DNA of 64,000 bases from Dendrophyllia cribrosa (lineage: Eukaryota > Cnidaria > Anthozoa > Scleractinia > Dendrophylliidae): contig JAJLRJ010000013.1 of assembly GCA_024195265.1 (NCBI GenBank), forward strand, positions 19,273,931 through 19,337,930. The letters run 5' to 3'. The translations under genes were made by a program, and so were the position numbers. Below, piece after piece: positions 28,101 to 40,100 of this stretch. The notes under the pieces were generated by a model. It saw nothing but the letters and a program-made list of their open reading frames with translations, made no database searches and was not told the DNA's origin. The first letter of the stretch is position 1. Each line of letters starts with the position of its first letter.

Positions 28101-31100
28101 TTAAATAAGTATAACCAGAATGTACTTGATCTTGCCATCTCCAACAACAAAGAAGCGGCTGCCATGGCAATAATTGAACACAGCAGGTAAGTTATTGTCA
28201 AATGGTTTCCTGTGCAGGGTCATATGATCGCCACGCAAGGACAAGCGCTCCAAAGCCTCTGACGAAGGGCTAGCGCTCGAGACGTCAGCTTTACGGTGGC
28301 TAATTTACCTTATCAACTCAGTTGAGAAAACCAAGTTTTCATGTTTTACTCCCCCACCCCTCCCCCCGTCAGCTTTTGAATCCCTTTACATTGGCCAATT
28401 TACCTTATCAACTCAGTTGAGAAAACAAAATTTTCGTGTTTTACTCCCCCACCCCTTCCCCCCCCCCTCCCCCACCGACACAACACCACAGTTTCAGGCT
28501 TTAGAAACTAATTCCTTTATTCATTTTGGTCAATGGATCGGTGAGTTTTTTTAACCCGGGGGGGGGGGGGGGGGGGGGGGAATACTCCAATCAGTTTATG
28601 GGGCGTGTGCCGCGCGAAGTTTCGTCAACCCTGACCCCTTTTAAGAGTACGAAATCGAAAATTGACACCCTATTAAGGGAAAAACGATAACTCAGAAGTG
28701 TGTGTAAAGGTTGTTTTTATTTCTTTTCTGTACATGGAAAGTTTAGCATCTGGCTTGGCATATAATATTAGACTAAGCCTAGTTTCTTTGATACGCCATC
28801 ATCAATGTAATTTAGCTGAATAGATACAATTTAAAGGAACCCTAACCAAGGATCACAATACCAAAAAGGATACCCTATTTAAGGACTGAGCACTTCAAAA
28901 CCCATACCCCATCCCGCGGCACATACCTACCATATGGGAGTAACCCCGGCGTTTTATGAACGGGCTTGAAAACTAGCCTGCAGTGCAGGTGGCTAATTAA
29001 CCTTAGTATATACTGAAACAGTGGATAGCATTGTTGGCGCGCTCTGATTGGCTAGTGAAACTCGGAATAGCAAGTGCTATTCACCTCCCAGTAATTTGCG
29101 CGCGAAAATTATAATCGTTGACAGGAATAAATGAGTTAAAAAGCATCATTTTCGTTATATTATCTCACTGTTTCAGTATATACTAAAACAACTATTCACC
29201 TCAACTTAGTTGGCATACCATAACCACATTTTCATCTGCGAAAAGTACGCGTTGTTGACGAAGTCTTTTACAAGGGACTGATGACAGCTCCTCACTCACA
29301 AAACTTGCTCGACGGATAGCTAGTCTTCTATACGCGTAAAAAATGATTGCCTTGTTGCAACGGGTAATCGCTCATGTCTAGTGCCTGTTTATATAATGCA
29401 CTACTTATCGCAATTCCTAGGTGGAAGGAAGTGTTAGACGCCTCTGTGGGAGGTGGAGTGTCTCAGATTAAGACACTAGTGGATAAAATGCCTGACGTAG
29501 CAGAGGTACAAATCACTCACATCACAAGCCAGAGGGTCGATTTTATTGAACGCGTTAGGGGTCCACATTCGCCTTGGAAATTCACACGTTTAAATAAATA
29601 TTAATTAGTTTACACACATTCCTGTTCGCACCTAGTTATCCCTATCTGTCTAAAGTTATCGTTTCCTGTTGGCAAAAACAGCCTTAAAAACTATTAATAG
29701 GCTCGCTCTGCGTTTAACGGAAGCCAGCGATATACAGCATGGTCAGAATGGCACAGAGTAGTACAATACAATGGTCAGTTATGATCTTACTATAAATAAC
29801 AAAGTAGCCACTTATCAGCCACTTAAGTTTATATTTATAGTCAGGCTCTAGGTATTATTTTTAGTCGATAAACAAAGCCGAATTCTAGAAGGAATATTTT
29901 CATTGTGTCTATGGTCTATCGAATAGCCCTCGAATTTAGGCCCCGTTTACACGGGTCCGGACAAATTTTTGCACGGACAAAAACTTGCACGGTTCCACCT
30001 TGCGTTTACACGGGACCGGTGGAACTGGACGAATTTTTGAACGGCTAAGGCCCTGTTTACACGGGTCCGGACAAATTTTTGCACGGACGAATTTTGTTCC
30101 TAGACCATGTGTTTACATGGATCCGTGCAAATTCTGTTACAGATTGCAGTGGTGTTTACACGGAAACTTGCACACGTAGCCGTTTAAAAATTCGTCCAGT
30201 TCCGCCGGTCCCGTGTAAACGCAAGGTGGAACCGTGCAAGTTTTTGTCCGTGCAAAAATTTGTCCGAACCCGTGTAAACGGGGCCTAAGTGTGCAAGTTC
30301 CGTGTAAACACCACTGCAATCTAGGAACAAAATTCGTCCGTGCAAAAATTTGTCCGGACCCGTGTAAACGGGGCCTTAGTCGTCCGGAACCGGATCAGGT
30401 TTAATTGAAGATTATGCAAGGGCTGCTTGCAGCCTGCAGTATAATTATAATTGTACGAATAATAGGAGGCGAGATATAACAATGTAAATGCCTTTATTTT
30501 GCTTCAATGACAGCATTTTTAAAGCTTACAACTCTGAAAAACAGCTTAAAAACTCAAAACGAGGCCACCCTGCTATATCTGACGGCGCCCCTTAGTAACC
30601 TCGCCTTTTTGTGGAGCGTAACAACTGGTGGCTAACGATCTGTTAAGAAATTAAAACATCAACATTAACATACATAACAAGGGAAAGTGGCGGGAGGGAG
30701 TTACATTGTTATATCTCGCCTCCTATTATTCGTACAATTATAATTATACTGCAGGCTGCAAGCAGCCCTTGCATAATCTTCAATTGTACATCATAATACT
30801 CGTCTCGATATAACAATGTATGTTCAAAGCTTCAAGACCCTTGCTCCACTGCAGCACTAGCTAGAACAGAGCGGCCAACACTAGCATTCCAAACAGGACG
30901 GTAATAAAACTTTTTGAAAGTGGTCTCATTTGTCCAGTCAGCTAGACGGACTATTTCTGGAATAGAGATGCCTGCTCTCAGTGCTGCAGAAGTAGCTGCT
31001 CCACGAGTGGAGTGAGCCTTGAACACTTTGCTATCAATTCCAGCTTCCAACAGACAGTTCTTAACCCAATGAGACAGGGTAGCAGAACTCACAGGCTTAT

Positions 31101-34100
31101 GAGGGTTATTCACAGAGAGAAATAACTTGTTTGGTTCAGAAACTGAGTCTGTCCTAAAAGCCTGTGTTCGCATTTCATACTGTTTAAGACATGAGCATGG
31201 GAAAAGCAGTTCATTCTCTGGGAAACTAGAATGAAAAGAGGTCTTTAAAGGTTTTCCAACCCGAACCCCTTTTGTCAATTCTGGGAGGTTGAAAGAAACA
31301 CCTTCAGGGTGAAATCGTCTGAAACGTAAATCATGGGCTATTAATTCAGAGCCCCTCTCCGCCGAAGTAATAGCGAGCAAAAATGTCAGTTTTCTACTAA
31401 GCTGCTTTAATGATAGTTGCTCATTAGAACCCAAACCTTCCAAATAACTCGTAACTTTGCTAACATCCCACGTAGATGTGTATCTCGGTACTGGTGGGCG
31501 GGAGTTGAAAATCCCTTTTAATAGCTGAACTACAAGGGGGTGTTCCCCACATTGAAACCTTCAATTTGTGGGTGTATTGCAGACAGAGCTGAACGATAGA
31601 CGTTACGAGTACGAAACTCCAGGCCTGCCTCAAACTGACTGGCCAGGAAGTTTAACACGGAATCTAAAGATGCTGAAAGTGGATTGACTTGTTGTTCACA
31701 ACACCAACAAGTCCACTTTCTCCAGGCTGAAGAATAAGTTTTTTCTGTCCTGGTTCTCCATGCAGCCAGGAGCAGTGTTTGAGCTGGCAGTGAAACTGTT
31801 GTACCTTCGTATCGACTCCTGAGACTAGCCATGCGGCTAGTTGAAGGTGAGCAAGAGGGTGAAACTCGTCCTCTCGTCTCAGTAGTCCTGGGAATGATGG
31901 GAGCAATATGGGATTGGCTATTGTCATTTCTAACAACAGTGGGTACCATGGTTGGGTTTCCCACACTGGAGCCACAATTGTCAACTGAGAGACTGACTGC
32001 CGCAGAACTTGTTTTAGACACCGCCCTATCAGAGCAAATGGAGGGAATGCGTATCCCTTGAGCTGGCTCCAATCCAGAGTAAAAGCATCCACTGCCTCTG
32101 CTTCTGGATCTGGCTTCCAACTCACAAATCTGGGTAGTTGTGTTGTCAGTCTGCTTGCAAAAAGATCTATTGTGAACTCAAGCAGTTTAGGGCCTGGGTT
32201 TAAAGTGTGTTCGGAAAATATGGTTGATACTTAATATCTTCACCGAGAAAACCTAGATCAAAATGAAATTTTCCCTGAATGTTAATCTTGATGTTTTCTT
32301 TTGCCTTAACGCAAAAGTTTGGTCACGTGACATGTCACGTGACCAAAATTTTAAAATTACGTAAATCGGCGATTTGGTAGCGAATTTTCATTGTACAGTT
32401 AAATAAATTAGCTTTTCCGAAGGAGGTTTAAGATATTTAACCTTCTACGTTTGGAATGATTGTCCTCAAGTCTTTAAATTACAGTTATAAATAATTATAG
32501 TTGAATTTTGGACTGAAAAATGACCTTTGTCCTCATAATTTTTTTTTAGAGATTAATGGACACTCATTCCAAACGTGAAGGGCTGGAGATATTTAATCTG
32601 CATCAGAAAAGCATTTTTATTTGATGTTTTCTCTTAAACCCATCACCAATTCGTCAAATATTTGCTATTTTAAGAAAAATGGCCACGTGACATGTCACGT
32701 GACCTTTGCCAAAGCTTATTATACATAAAAATGTTAAGGACGATAATATCTTTCTATGTGCCAAATTTCGATTCAGTTCCATTCCGTTTGTAAAAGTTAT
32801 TACGAATAAACCGTTTTTTCCTGGTCAAAGCCCTTGACCCAGGCCTTAAACTACTTGAGAAGGGGCCCCATTTGTTGTTGATCCCCTGAAAGATGGACGG
32901 GTCCAGTTTCCAGTCGCTGGAATCTGGATGCGCCCGGGATTCGAAATCGGCTACAATGTTTAGTCGCCCCGGCAAGTGGTGTGCTTCGACTGTTATAGAC
33001 CGTTCTAGACACCACTGCCAAAGGTCGAAGGCTTGACAGGACCAGTGATGATGGCCCACCCATTTTGTTTATATAACTTATTGCCGTTGTATTGTCCATC
33101 ATTAGCTTTACATGGATGTTGCACTTGTTTCTTAGAAATGACTTCAGGGCAAACCCGCCTGCTAGAAGTTCTAAACAATTTATGTGTAATAGCCTTTCTG
33201 ACTGAGACGAAAGGCCTCTGGTCTGGAAATGTCCGCAACATGCTCCCCATCCCATTGTGGAAGCATCTGTTTCGATTGTCAGTTGAGGAGGGGTACCTAA
33301 AATTGCTCTCCCGTTCCATGCAGCAAGGTGGTCTCTCCACCATTTTAGTTCTTCGAGGGCTTCCTCCGTCCAACATACTTGGGACTCGTAACCCCCATGA
33401 AGAGTAAGACTGCGCTTTTTGACTGCTTGGATGTGACGATAATGAAGGGGTGCTGGAAACACTGCCTGGATCGAAGCACTTAGTTTCCCTAGGAGCCGAG
33501 CTAGCTCTCTTATCGTAATGTCCGGATTTTCCAGAACTTTCTGACACTCCTTCCTGATACTTTTTACTTTGTCTAAGGGAAGGCTGATGTTTAGCGTAAC
33601 TGAATTTATACGGAAACCCAGAAACTCTATTGACTGTGTAGGGTTTAACTGGGATTTTTGGTAATTCACCACAAATCCTAACATTTCCAGAAGTGAGATC
33701 GTCAATGTGACATGGTATGATAGAGTTTCTTCGGTGGGGGCCATCAGTAAAAAGTCGTCTAAATAAATGATTAGACGAATTCCTTGCTTCCTTAACAGGC
33801 CTATCACTGGTTTTAGAATCTTGGTAAAGACCCTGGGGGCACTTGCTATTCCAAATGGGAGGCATGCAAACTCCCACTGGGTACCCTTCCAAAGAAACCG
33901 GAGGAATTTTTGATGGCCTTTCCAAATTGGAACTGTAAAATAGGCATCTTTCAAGTCGATTTTTGCCATGAAATCGTTTGGTTTCAGTAGGTCTTTGAGC
34001 ATATGTATGCCTTCCATTTTGAAATGTTCGTATTTGATAAATTGATTTAATTGGCGGAGGTTGAAGACTGGTCTTCGTCCGCCTCCCTTTTTGGCGATTA

Positions 34101-37100
34101 CAAACAGGTTGCTGACAAATCCCATGTTGTAATCGTGTTCTGAAACCAGATGGATTGCCTGTTTTTGAATAAGCTCCCCTAATTCTTTGTCTATCAAAGT
34201 TTCGTCCTCCCTTGACACTCTGTGAGAGGGAAGAAAATCCTGATGTGGTATGATTGTAAAGGGAATATGGTACCCTGAAATAGCCATAAGCACCCAAGGG
34301 TCGTTTGTAACTGCTTGCCAGTTTTCTACGAAATGTTGTAATCGACCTGCTATGGGTAAGTGATTGGCCTCTATTGAAGAAAGGCCCAAACTGCTTAAAA
34401 ATGACTTTATGATTGGAAAGTTTAAATTCGCTTTTAATGGTAGCATACCTGCATTTGATTGGCTTGCAACTGCTACTGGGAACTTTGGGGTGGAACATAG
34501 TTCTGACCTGGTTGAGTAGCTGGGAACCTTCCCCTGCTCCGGCCCCGGCCCCTGAAGTACGAGCTTCTCCCTCTGGTAGGGAAGCTTGGCAGGTGGTTTG
34601 ACCATTTTCCAGGAAACTGACCCCTTCGCCCTGGCCTGAATTGGGAGGAGGTCCCTCTTCGAAAAAACTGCATGTTTGGCTTCTTGGGGGCTGCCTTTGA
34701 AGGGATCTTCACCGTTTCATTTCTTTTCTTCACCTTTTCTTCAAAGGATGGACCAAACAGATTTTTGCCTGCTTCTGGGAATGGCTCAGAAGCTAATGAG
34801 CTCATCTGAGGGTTCAGTTTATCCAACACTTGTTTCCTTCTATGAACTTTATACTGGGCATTAACAGACCCAAGTAGAGTAAGGGCCTTGGCCAAACATG
34901 TATACAGGCCATCCACATCTTTTGTGGATATAATAACAGAACCTGGAATATCCTCGCTTTCGTGCCAGGAGGAGACGTGTTCAAAGGCCATGCTTACCGG
35001 GCCAACAATGTCCAAGAGCTGGTCTTGGAATTTCTTTGTTTCTTTGTCAACTCCTTTCGCCCCAGGAACAAGGGAGCCTAGATAGTCATCAAGCACTGGA
35101 GTAAATACTGACTCCACATTGGGACGAGGAAAATCTTTTGTTAATTGTTTTCTGTCGTACACAGACAGCGGCTTATCCGCAAACAATACGTCTAGAAGGC
35201 TAGACAGTTCCTCGGACGCCTCCCAGCGTCCAGCGGGAATTGTAAGATCATCACTGACATCCTCGTTCGCACTTGACACCTTTGCTTTCTTCAAAGGTGG
35301 GTCACTGATTTCAACGTGACCATTATTTAAGCCTTGTGTTGACCCGGCGGCTGACCGGACTCATAAAGAATCATTTGAGCCTTGTGTTGACCCGGCGGCT
35401 AACCGGGGAAGAGAATTTGAACTGGTGTTCAAAGTTTGTGAGCTCGAGGCGGCTCCCTCGAGGCGGCTCCCTCGAGGTTGTTCTTTGCAAGTGTTTCGTG
35501 AATCATATCGGGCAGCATCGCTGCTAATTGGCTCTGAATCGCTTTGGAAATAACCTCAGCTGTATTATCTCTGTCAGAAATCATAGATTTACCTTGAGAT
35601 GGCTCAGGATTCGACTCGATTACTTGGATCTCGGCTTCCGATGGATTTCCACCCGTTGCTGCCATGTTGAGCGCAGCAAAAAGGCGAGGTTACTAAGGGG
35701 CACCGTCAGATATAGCAGGGTGGCCTCGTTTTGAGTTTTTAAGCTGTTTTTCAGAGTTGTAAGCTTTAAAAATGCTGTCATTGAAGCAAAATAAAGGCAT
35801 TTACATTGTTATATCGAGACGAGTATTATGATGTACAATCACAACTAGCCGAGAAATAACTTATCACAAACTGCAACTTTGTTATTTATAGATCGTTTTC
35901 ATTTTCGTAAGCAGTTTGTTTTCTGGCTATAAGAACAACCCCAGAGAAGGATGTTGCAGGGAATGCCAAATAAAAGAAATTAAGACATTCTTGAAATACA
36001 GTTAAATTTTCTCTATAATTACCGTTAGCGAAACATACATTCAAATGGACAGAGTAGGATCCGATTCTGTCGCTTTTTGTCTACTAAGTAATATGTCGAT
36101 AAAATTCACCTAAGTTAGTTAATAGGTGCTTCCGATTGGAGACGTTCAGTCAACGAGATACACAAATAATCTAATTTAACTCACGTCATTCTCTTGCTCA
36201 AGGCAGGTAGCATTACGAAGCACTTTGAACTTTCCAAACCGCGTCTTTCAATGACTAGTGTCTTTGAAAGACGCGGTTTGATAAATTAGTTTTTAATTAT
36301 GGTGTGGGATTTAAGTCTATTTTAAGTCGATAAACAAAGCCGAATTCTAGAGGTATTTTTTCATTGTGGCTATGGTCTAGCGAACAGCACTCGAATTTAG
36401 TCGACTCAACTAGCCGAGAAATAACTAATCATAAACTGCAACTTTGTTATTTATAGATCGTTTTCATTTTCGTAAGCAGTTTGTTTTCTGGCTATGAGAA
36501 CAACCCCAGAGAAAGAATGTTGCAGGGAATGCCGCAAATAAAAGAAATTAATTAAGAAATTCTTGAAATACAGCTAAATTTTCTTTATTACTGTTTCTGT
36601 TCAGTTCAAAGATTCAAAGGACCACTGATTTGCATCCTCGCTTTAGAAAAGTCTTTTAACTGAGTGAAAAATATTTGTTTTAGTTTCGCACATGGACGCT
36701 CAGATGCACGGCCAAAAATTTAAAAAATGCTACATCTCCAAAGCAATGTTGCTGATATGAAGAACCTGTTGAGAGACTGATGCAGGATTCACACCTAGCG
36801 TGCTAATAATCCCCCACAAATATTTGAAGAACGCGACGTTAAACGTAGTCTTGGGGCCTGGTCGCACTATAGTCAAAAACAAAAATTAGCCCGTGCAAAA
36901 TGACATAAAAACAAAAACATTCCACAAAAAGCGTGTCCCACCGGAGCGGTTTCTTTTGTTTTCCTCGATTTTTGCACGGGCGGATTTTTGTTTTTGACTG
37001 TAGTGCGACCAGGCCCTTGGTCCTAAAATCGGGGCTCTGGCTTGTTATATACATGTATATGTCTATGTATTTAGTTAAAAAGCTATTGAACAGTTCTTTC

Positions 37101-40100
37101 CAGTGGTTCTGTTTACAACATGCTGTACAACCTGGTTCTAACTATTGACCCTCTGGATGAAATCCTAAAGTGTGTGACTATGCAAATGAACTTTGGTTAC
37201 TGTTCAGACAATGAGCAGAAGTGTTTTATCAGGTTTAAAAACTCAAGGCGAAGCCGAGAGTCAGTTAACACCGGATAACAAACACGTGCTGCCAATTTTT
37301 TGAACGACTTCAAAAACATTCCTCACAAAGCGTGTCCCTACGGAAATTACACAACTGCGCTTTTGTGCAAAGAGGGAATTAGCATACAAGAAAAACAAGT
37401 AGACTGATTAGCATTCAACACTGAAATGTGCCACATATACCCACTGCTTCGACGAAGTGACCATGGCGTCCTGTCCGCTCCTGTCGAAAGTTTTGAGATT
37501 TTAAAGTAATATATCAAACATGAGACACAGTGTTTCATCAGATTTCCAAACACCGCGAAGTGGGTTGAAAAACGAGGCGCAGCCGAGTTTTTTTAAACCC
37601 ACTTCAAGGTGTTTGGAAATCTGATGAAATACTGTGTCGAATGTTTGATATTACTTCTCAAACAAAATGATTTTAGAAGGAGAAATTAAGGATGCAAAAA
37701 TGAGGAGTGTTTGAACTGATTTCCAAACACTCATTAAACATTAATTTCCTTTGTATTTTCGTCATGAATTATTAATGAGTTTGAGAAGTTCTGAGGAAAA
37801 ACATTTCTCTGAAAAATGCTTGACAGGTACGGTGGATATAACGTCTTTGACAATTTTTTTAAGTGGAATAGAACAACTAGAAATAAGCAGCTTGTATCGC
37901 CGAATCATCCACTTGCTTACCTAACAATTTACACGTAGACACTGGTGTCATTCAAAATTACGGGTTAAACTGTTGGTTGCTTATTTTGTTCAAGTTTCCG
38001 AATAGAATGGCACTATACATCGTATAACATGGGGCGAATACAAATATTAAAGTAAGCTTTTTTTACTAACAATATAGGATAATTACTACTCATAATAGTG
38101 TTCTTTATTTTAAGATCACTGTGATCTTTATATAAATATCACGGCGGCGATTAAAAATCGTTTTCATTACAAATTTGGCTATAATTACATTGTTTGGACA
38201 TTCAAACCCGCTTTTCCCCTTAGACTGATATCAATTCCCTCTCCGAACTTTTCAGAATGAGGTAATATTACCAGGTATAAAGGTTCACAACACGGTATCC
38301 CCGTAAGAATAATAAATAACATCACTTGCAAAGAGCAGCTTGAAATTATGGATGGTATCTTCCCGTGGTGCTTTGTTGAACCATAACAGAAAAAAGATGG
38401 CGACCGCGAAAGGGATAAAAGGGGGAAGAAGATTAGGGTAACCCTATTGGATACAGAAGTTCACGAGCTGGAAAAATTGTCACCGCTCCGTTGCTTTCAT
38501 ATAATTTTGAGTCTTCGTTTCACTTCGTTCCACTTCGCTGCACTTCGTTGCACTTTGTTAAGTAGCCTGAATTAATGATATCCATTATTTCAAGCTGCTC
38601 TTTGCAAGTAATGCTATTCATTATTCTTGAGGGGATATCGCGTTCAGGTTCATGCACGTGATTGATTTGCCTCGTGTGATAGGCTGATATGCTTATGAAT
38701 TATTAATGAGTTTTTGAATGTTTTTTCAATTTTTCTTTGTTTTGTGCTGAAAGTTTTGATTCGCTTCTTTTTTCAGCGTGTCCTCGACAATTGTGTTGAA
38801 CACGAAGGTGATCCAAGTAGTGAAGATTTCAAGGTAGGTCAGTCGGGAGGAGGGGGTGGGGGGGGGGGAGGGGGAGGGGGAGGGGGAGGGGGAGAAAGGA
38901 GGACAGAACTTCCCGCTTTCCGTACCCTGTTCTCCTGCTTCCCGTACCTTTTTCTCCCGGCTCCCGCCCTTTTACGCATTGCTCCTGCTCCGCGTTTAGC
39001 ATTTCTCTCCCACTTTTCGTCCTGTTAAAACTTGTGCTTCCCGCCCTTTCCTCTCTCGCCTTCCGTGCTGTTCCCGCCCCCTATTCCCCTGGGCTCTCGC
39101 CTCCGGTCAGCTAAGGCGCTGTCTACTTTAATTCGTTCTAAGGGGTCTCCATTTTCATTTCATAGAAACACCGTAGCAAAAACCTTTAGTTGTCCACACC
39201 CTGTCTACACTGACCCGTGTATAATACGATGTATGTAAGTAATGAATTGTGTTGACCATTTGATAATCAGATAACATACAATTTGCGGCTGATACAAGGA
39301 AAGCAGAGCACCACAAGTCCATTGGAGCATTCCCTTGATGCACTCAAGGTAAGATTTGAACTAAATTCGCTGTTTGTTAGAGTGAATGTCAATATGAATG
39401 TTTGTTTAAATAGTTGCTAAATTAACCCTTTCACTGCTAAAGATGCCCAAGTTCAAACGCGAATTGACAAATGAAAATGTTTGTAACTTTCGTGTATTTT
39501 GTGCATTTTTTTTCTTCTCTTCTAAAGACTATGGCTGAACGACGCAGAAAGAATTGTTTGACGCATCCTGTCTGCTATGTTCTCATGAACATCAAATGGT
39601 AAGTTATTGTTTTTCGTACTTGTATTTCTTTTCGAACGACATTAACAATCCGAGATCTAATCTCAGTTTCTGCGGTTTCTGCGGTTTCTGCTGGAACCGC
39701 AGTGATCTAGTTAGTTAATAGCGCATTGGAATGTCTGGGCCGAGTGTAACTCTGTGTTGGACTAATATACCATACAGGAGGAATGTATACAGCAGTTTTT
39801 AATTGAGTGTCGTAGAACCAAAACCAATGTAATCACTCTGACTGACAAATTACACCAGAGGCTCAAAATCCAAGAAACAATCAGAACTCGAAACAAATAG
39901 ATTACGTAGCCAGCGCCAAGCGCGGAAAAATGCGTGCGAGTAAGTCACGATGTCAGTCACAATTGGTTTTGGTTTTACTTCTGATTGGTTGAGAAAGTGG
40001 AGCGCAATTTTTTAGCCAATGAAATAGAGCGTAGCAACTCAAAACCAAAGCAATCGCGAAATTACTTTCGAGACTCAATTGAAAACCACTCTATTTGTAG

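Larger units (their letters stand above)
30403..35839 (-). mobile_element. DIRS1-type tyrosine-recombinase retrotransposon
   Basis: On the - strand the order is ITR, gag-like ORF, RT/RNase H ORF, tyrosine recombinase ORF, internal complementary region, ITR. Inverted terminal repeats at 30472-30610 and 35678-35817 match almost exactly. The internal complementary region at 30711-30820 joins the complements of both outer ends (GCATAATCTTCAAT next to ATTGTACATC), the DIRS hallmark used for circular replication. The host sequence has no duplication beyond a shared AAT, which fits recombinase integration. A ~630-bp MITE and three frameshifts make it inactive. Confidence 0.93.
29518..36005 (+). repeat. 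Dispersed repeat, copy b, split by two insertions
   Basis: Matches copy a (2396-3335) in reverse. Homology runs 29518-29940, resumes 30377-30405 and again 35838-36005. The gaps are a MITE and a DIRS element, and copy a serves as the empty site for both. Confidence 0.85.

Noticed and set aside
29985..30319. Three overlapping ORFs in the interleaved MITE
   Set aside because: They are by-products of inverted GTTTACACGG repeats.
33005..34498. 497-aa - strand ORF overlapping the DIRS RT
   Set aside because: It is an alternate frame; the other frame carries all RT and RNase H motifs.
38714..39028. 104-aa ORF with a poly-Gly stretch overlapping exon 16
   Set aside because: It reads through the exon donor into the G-rich intron tract; splicing gives the conserved channel sequence.
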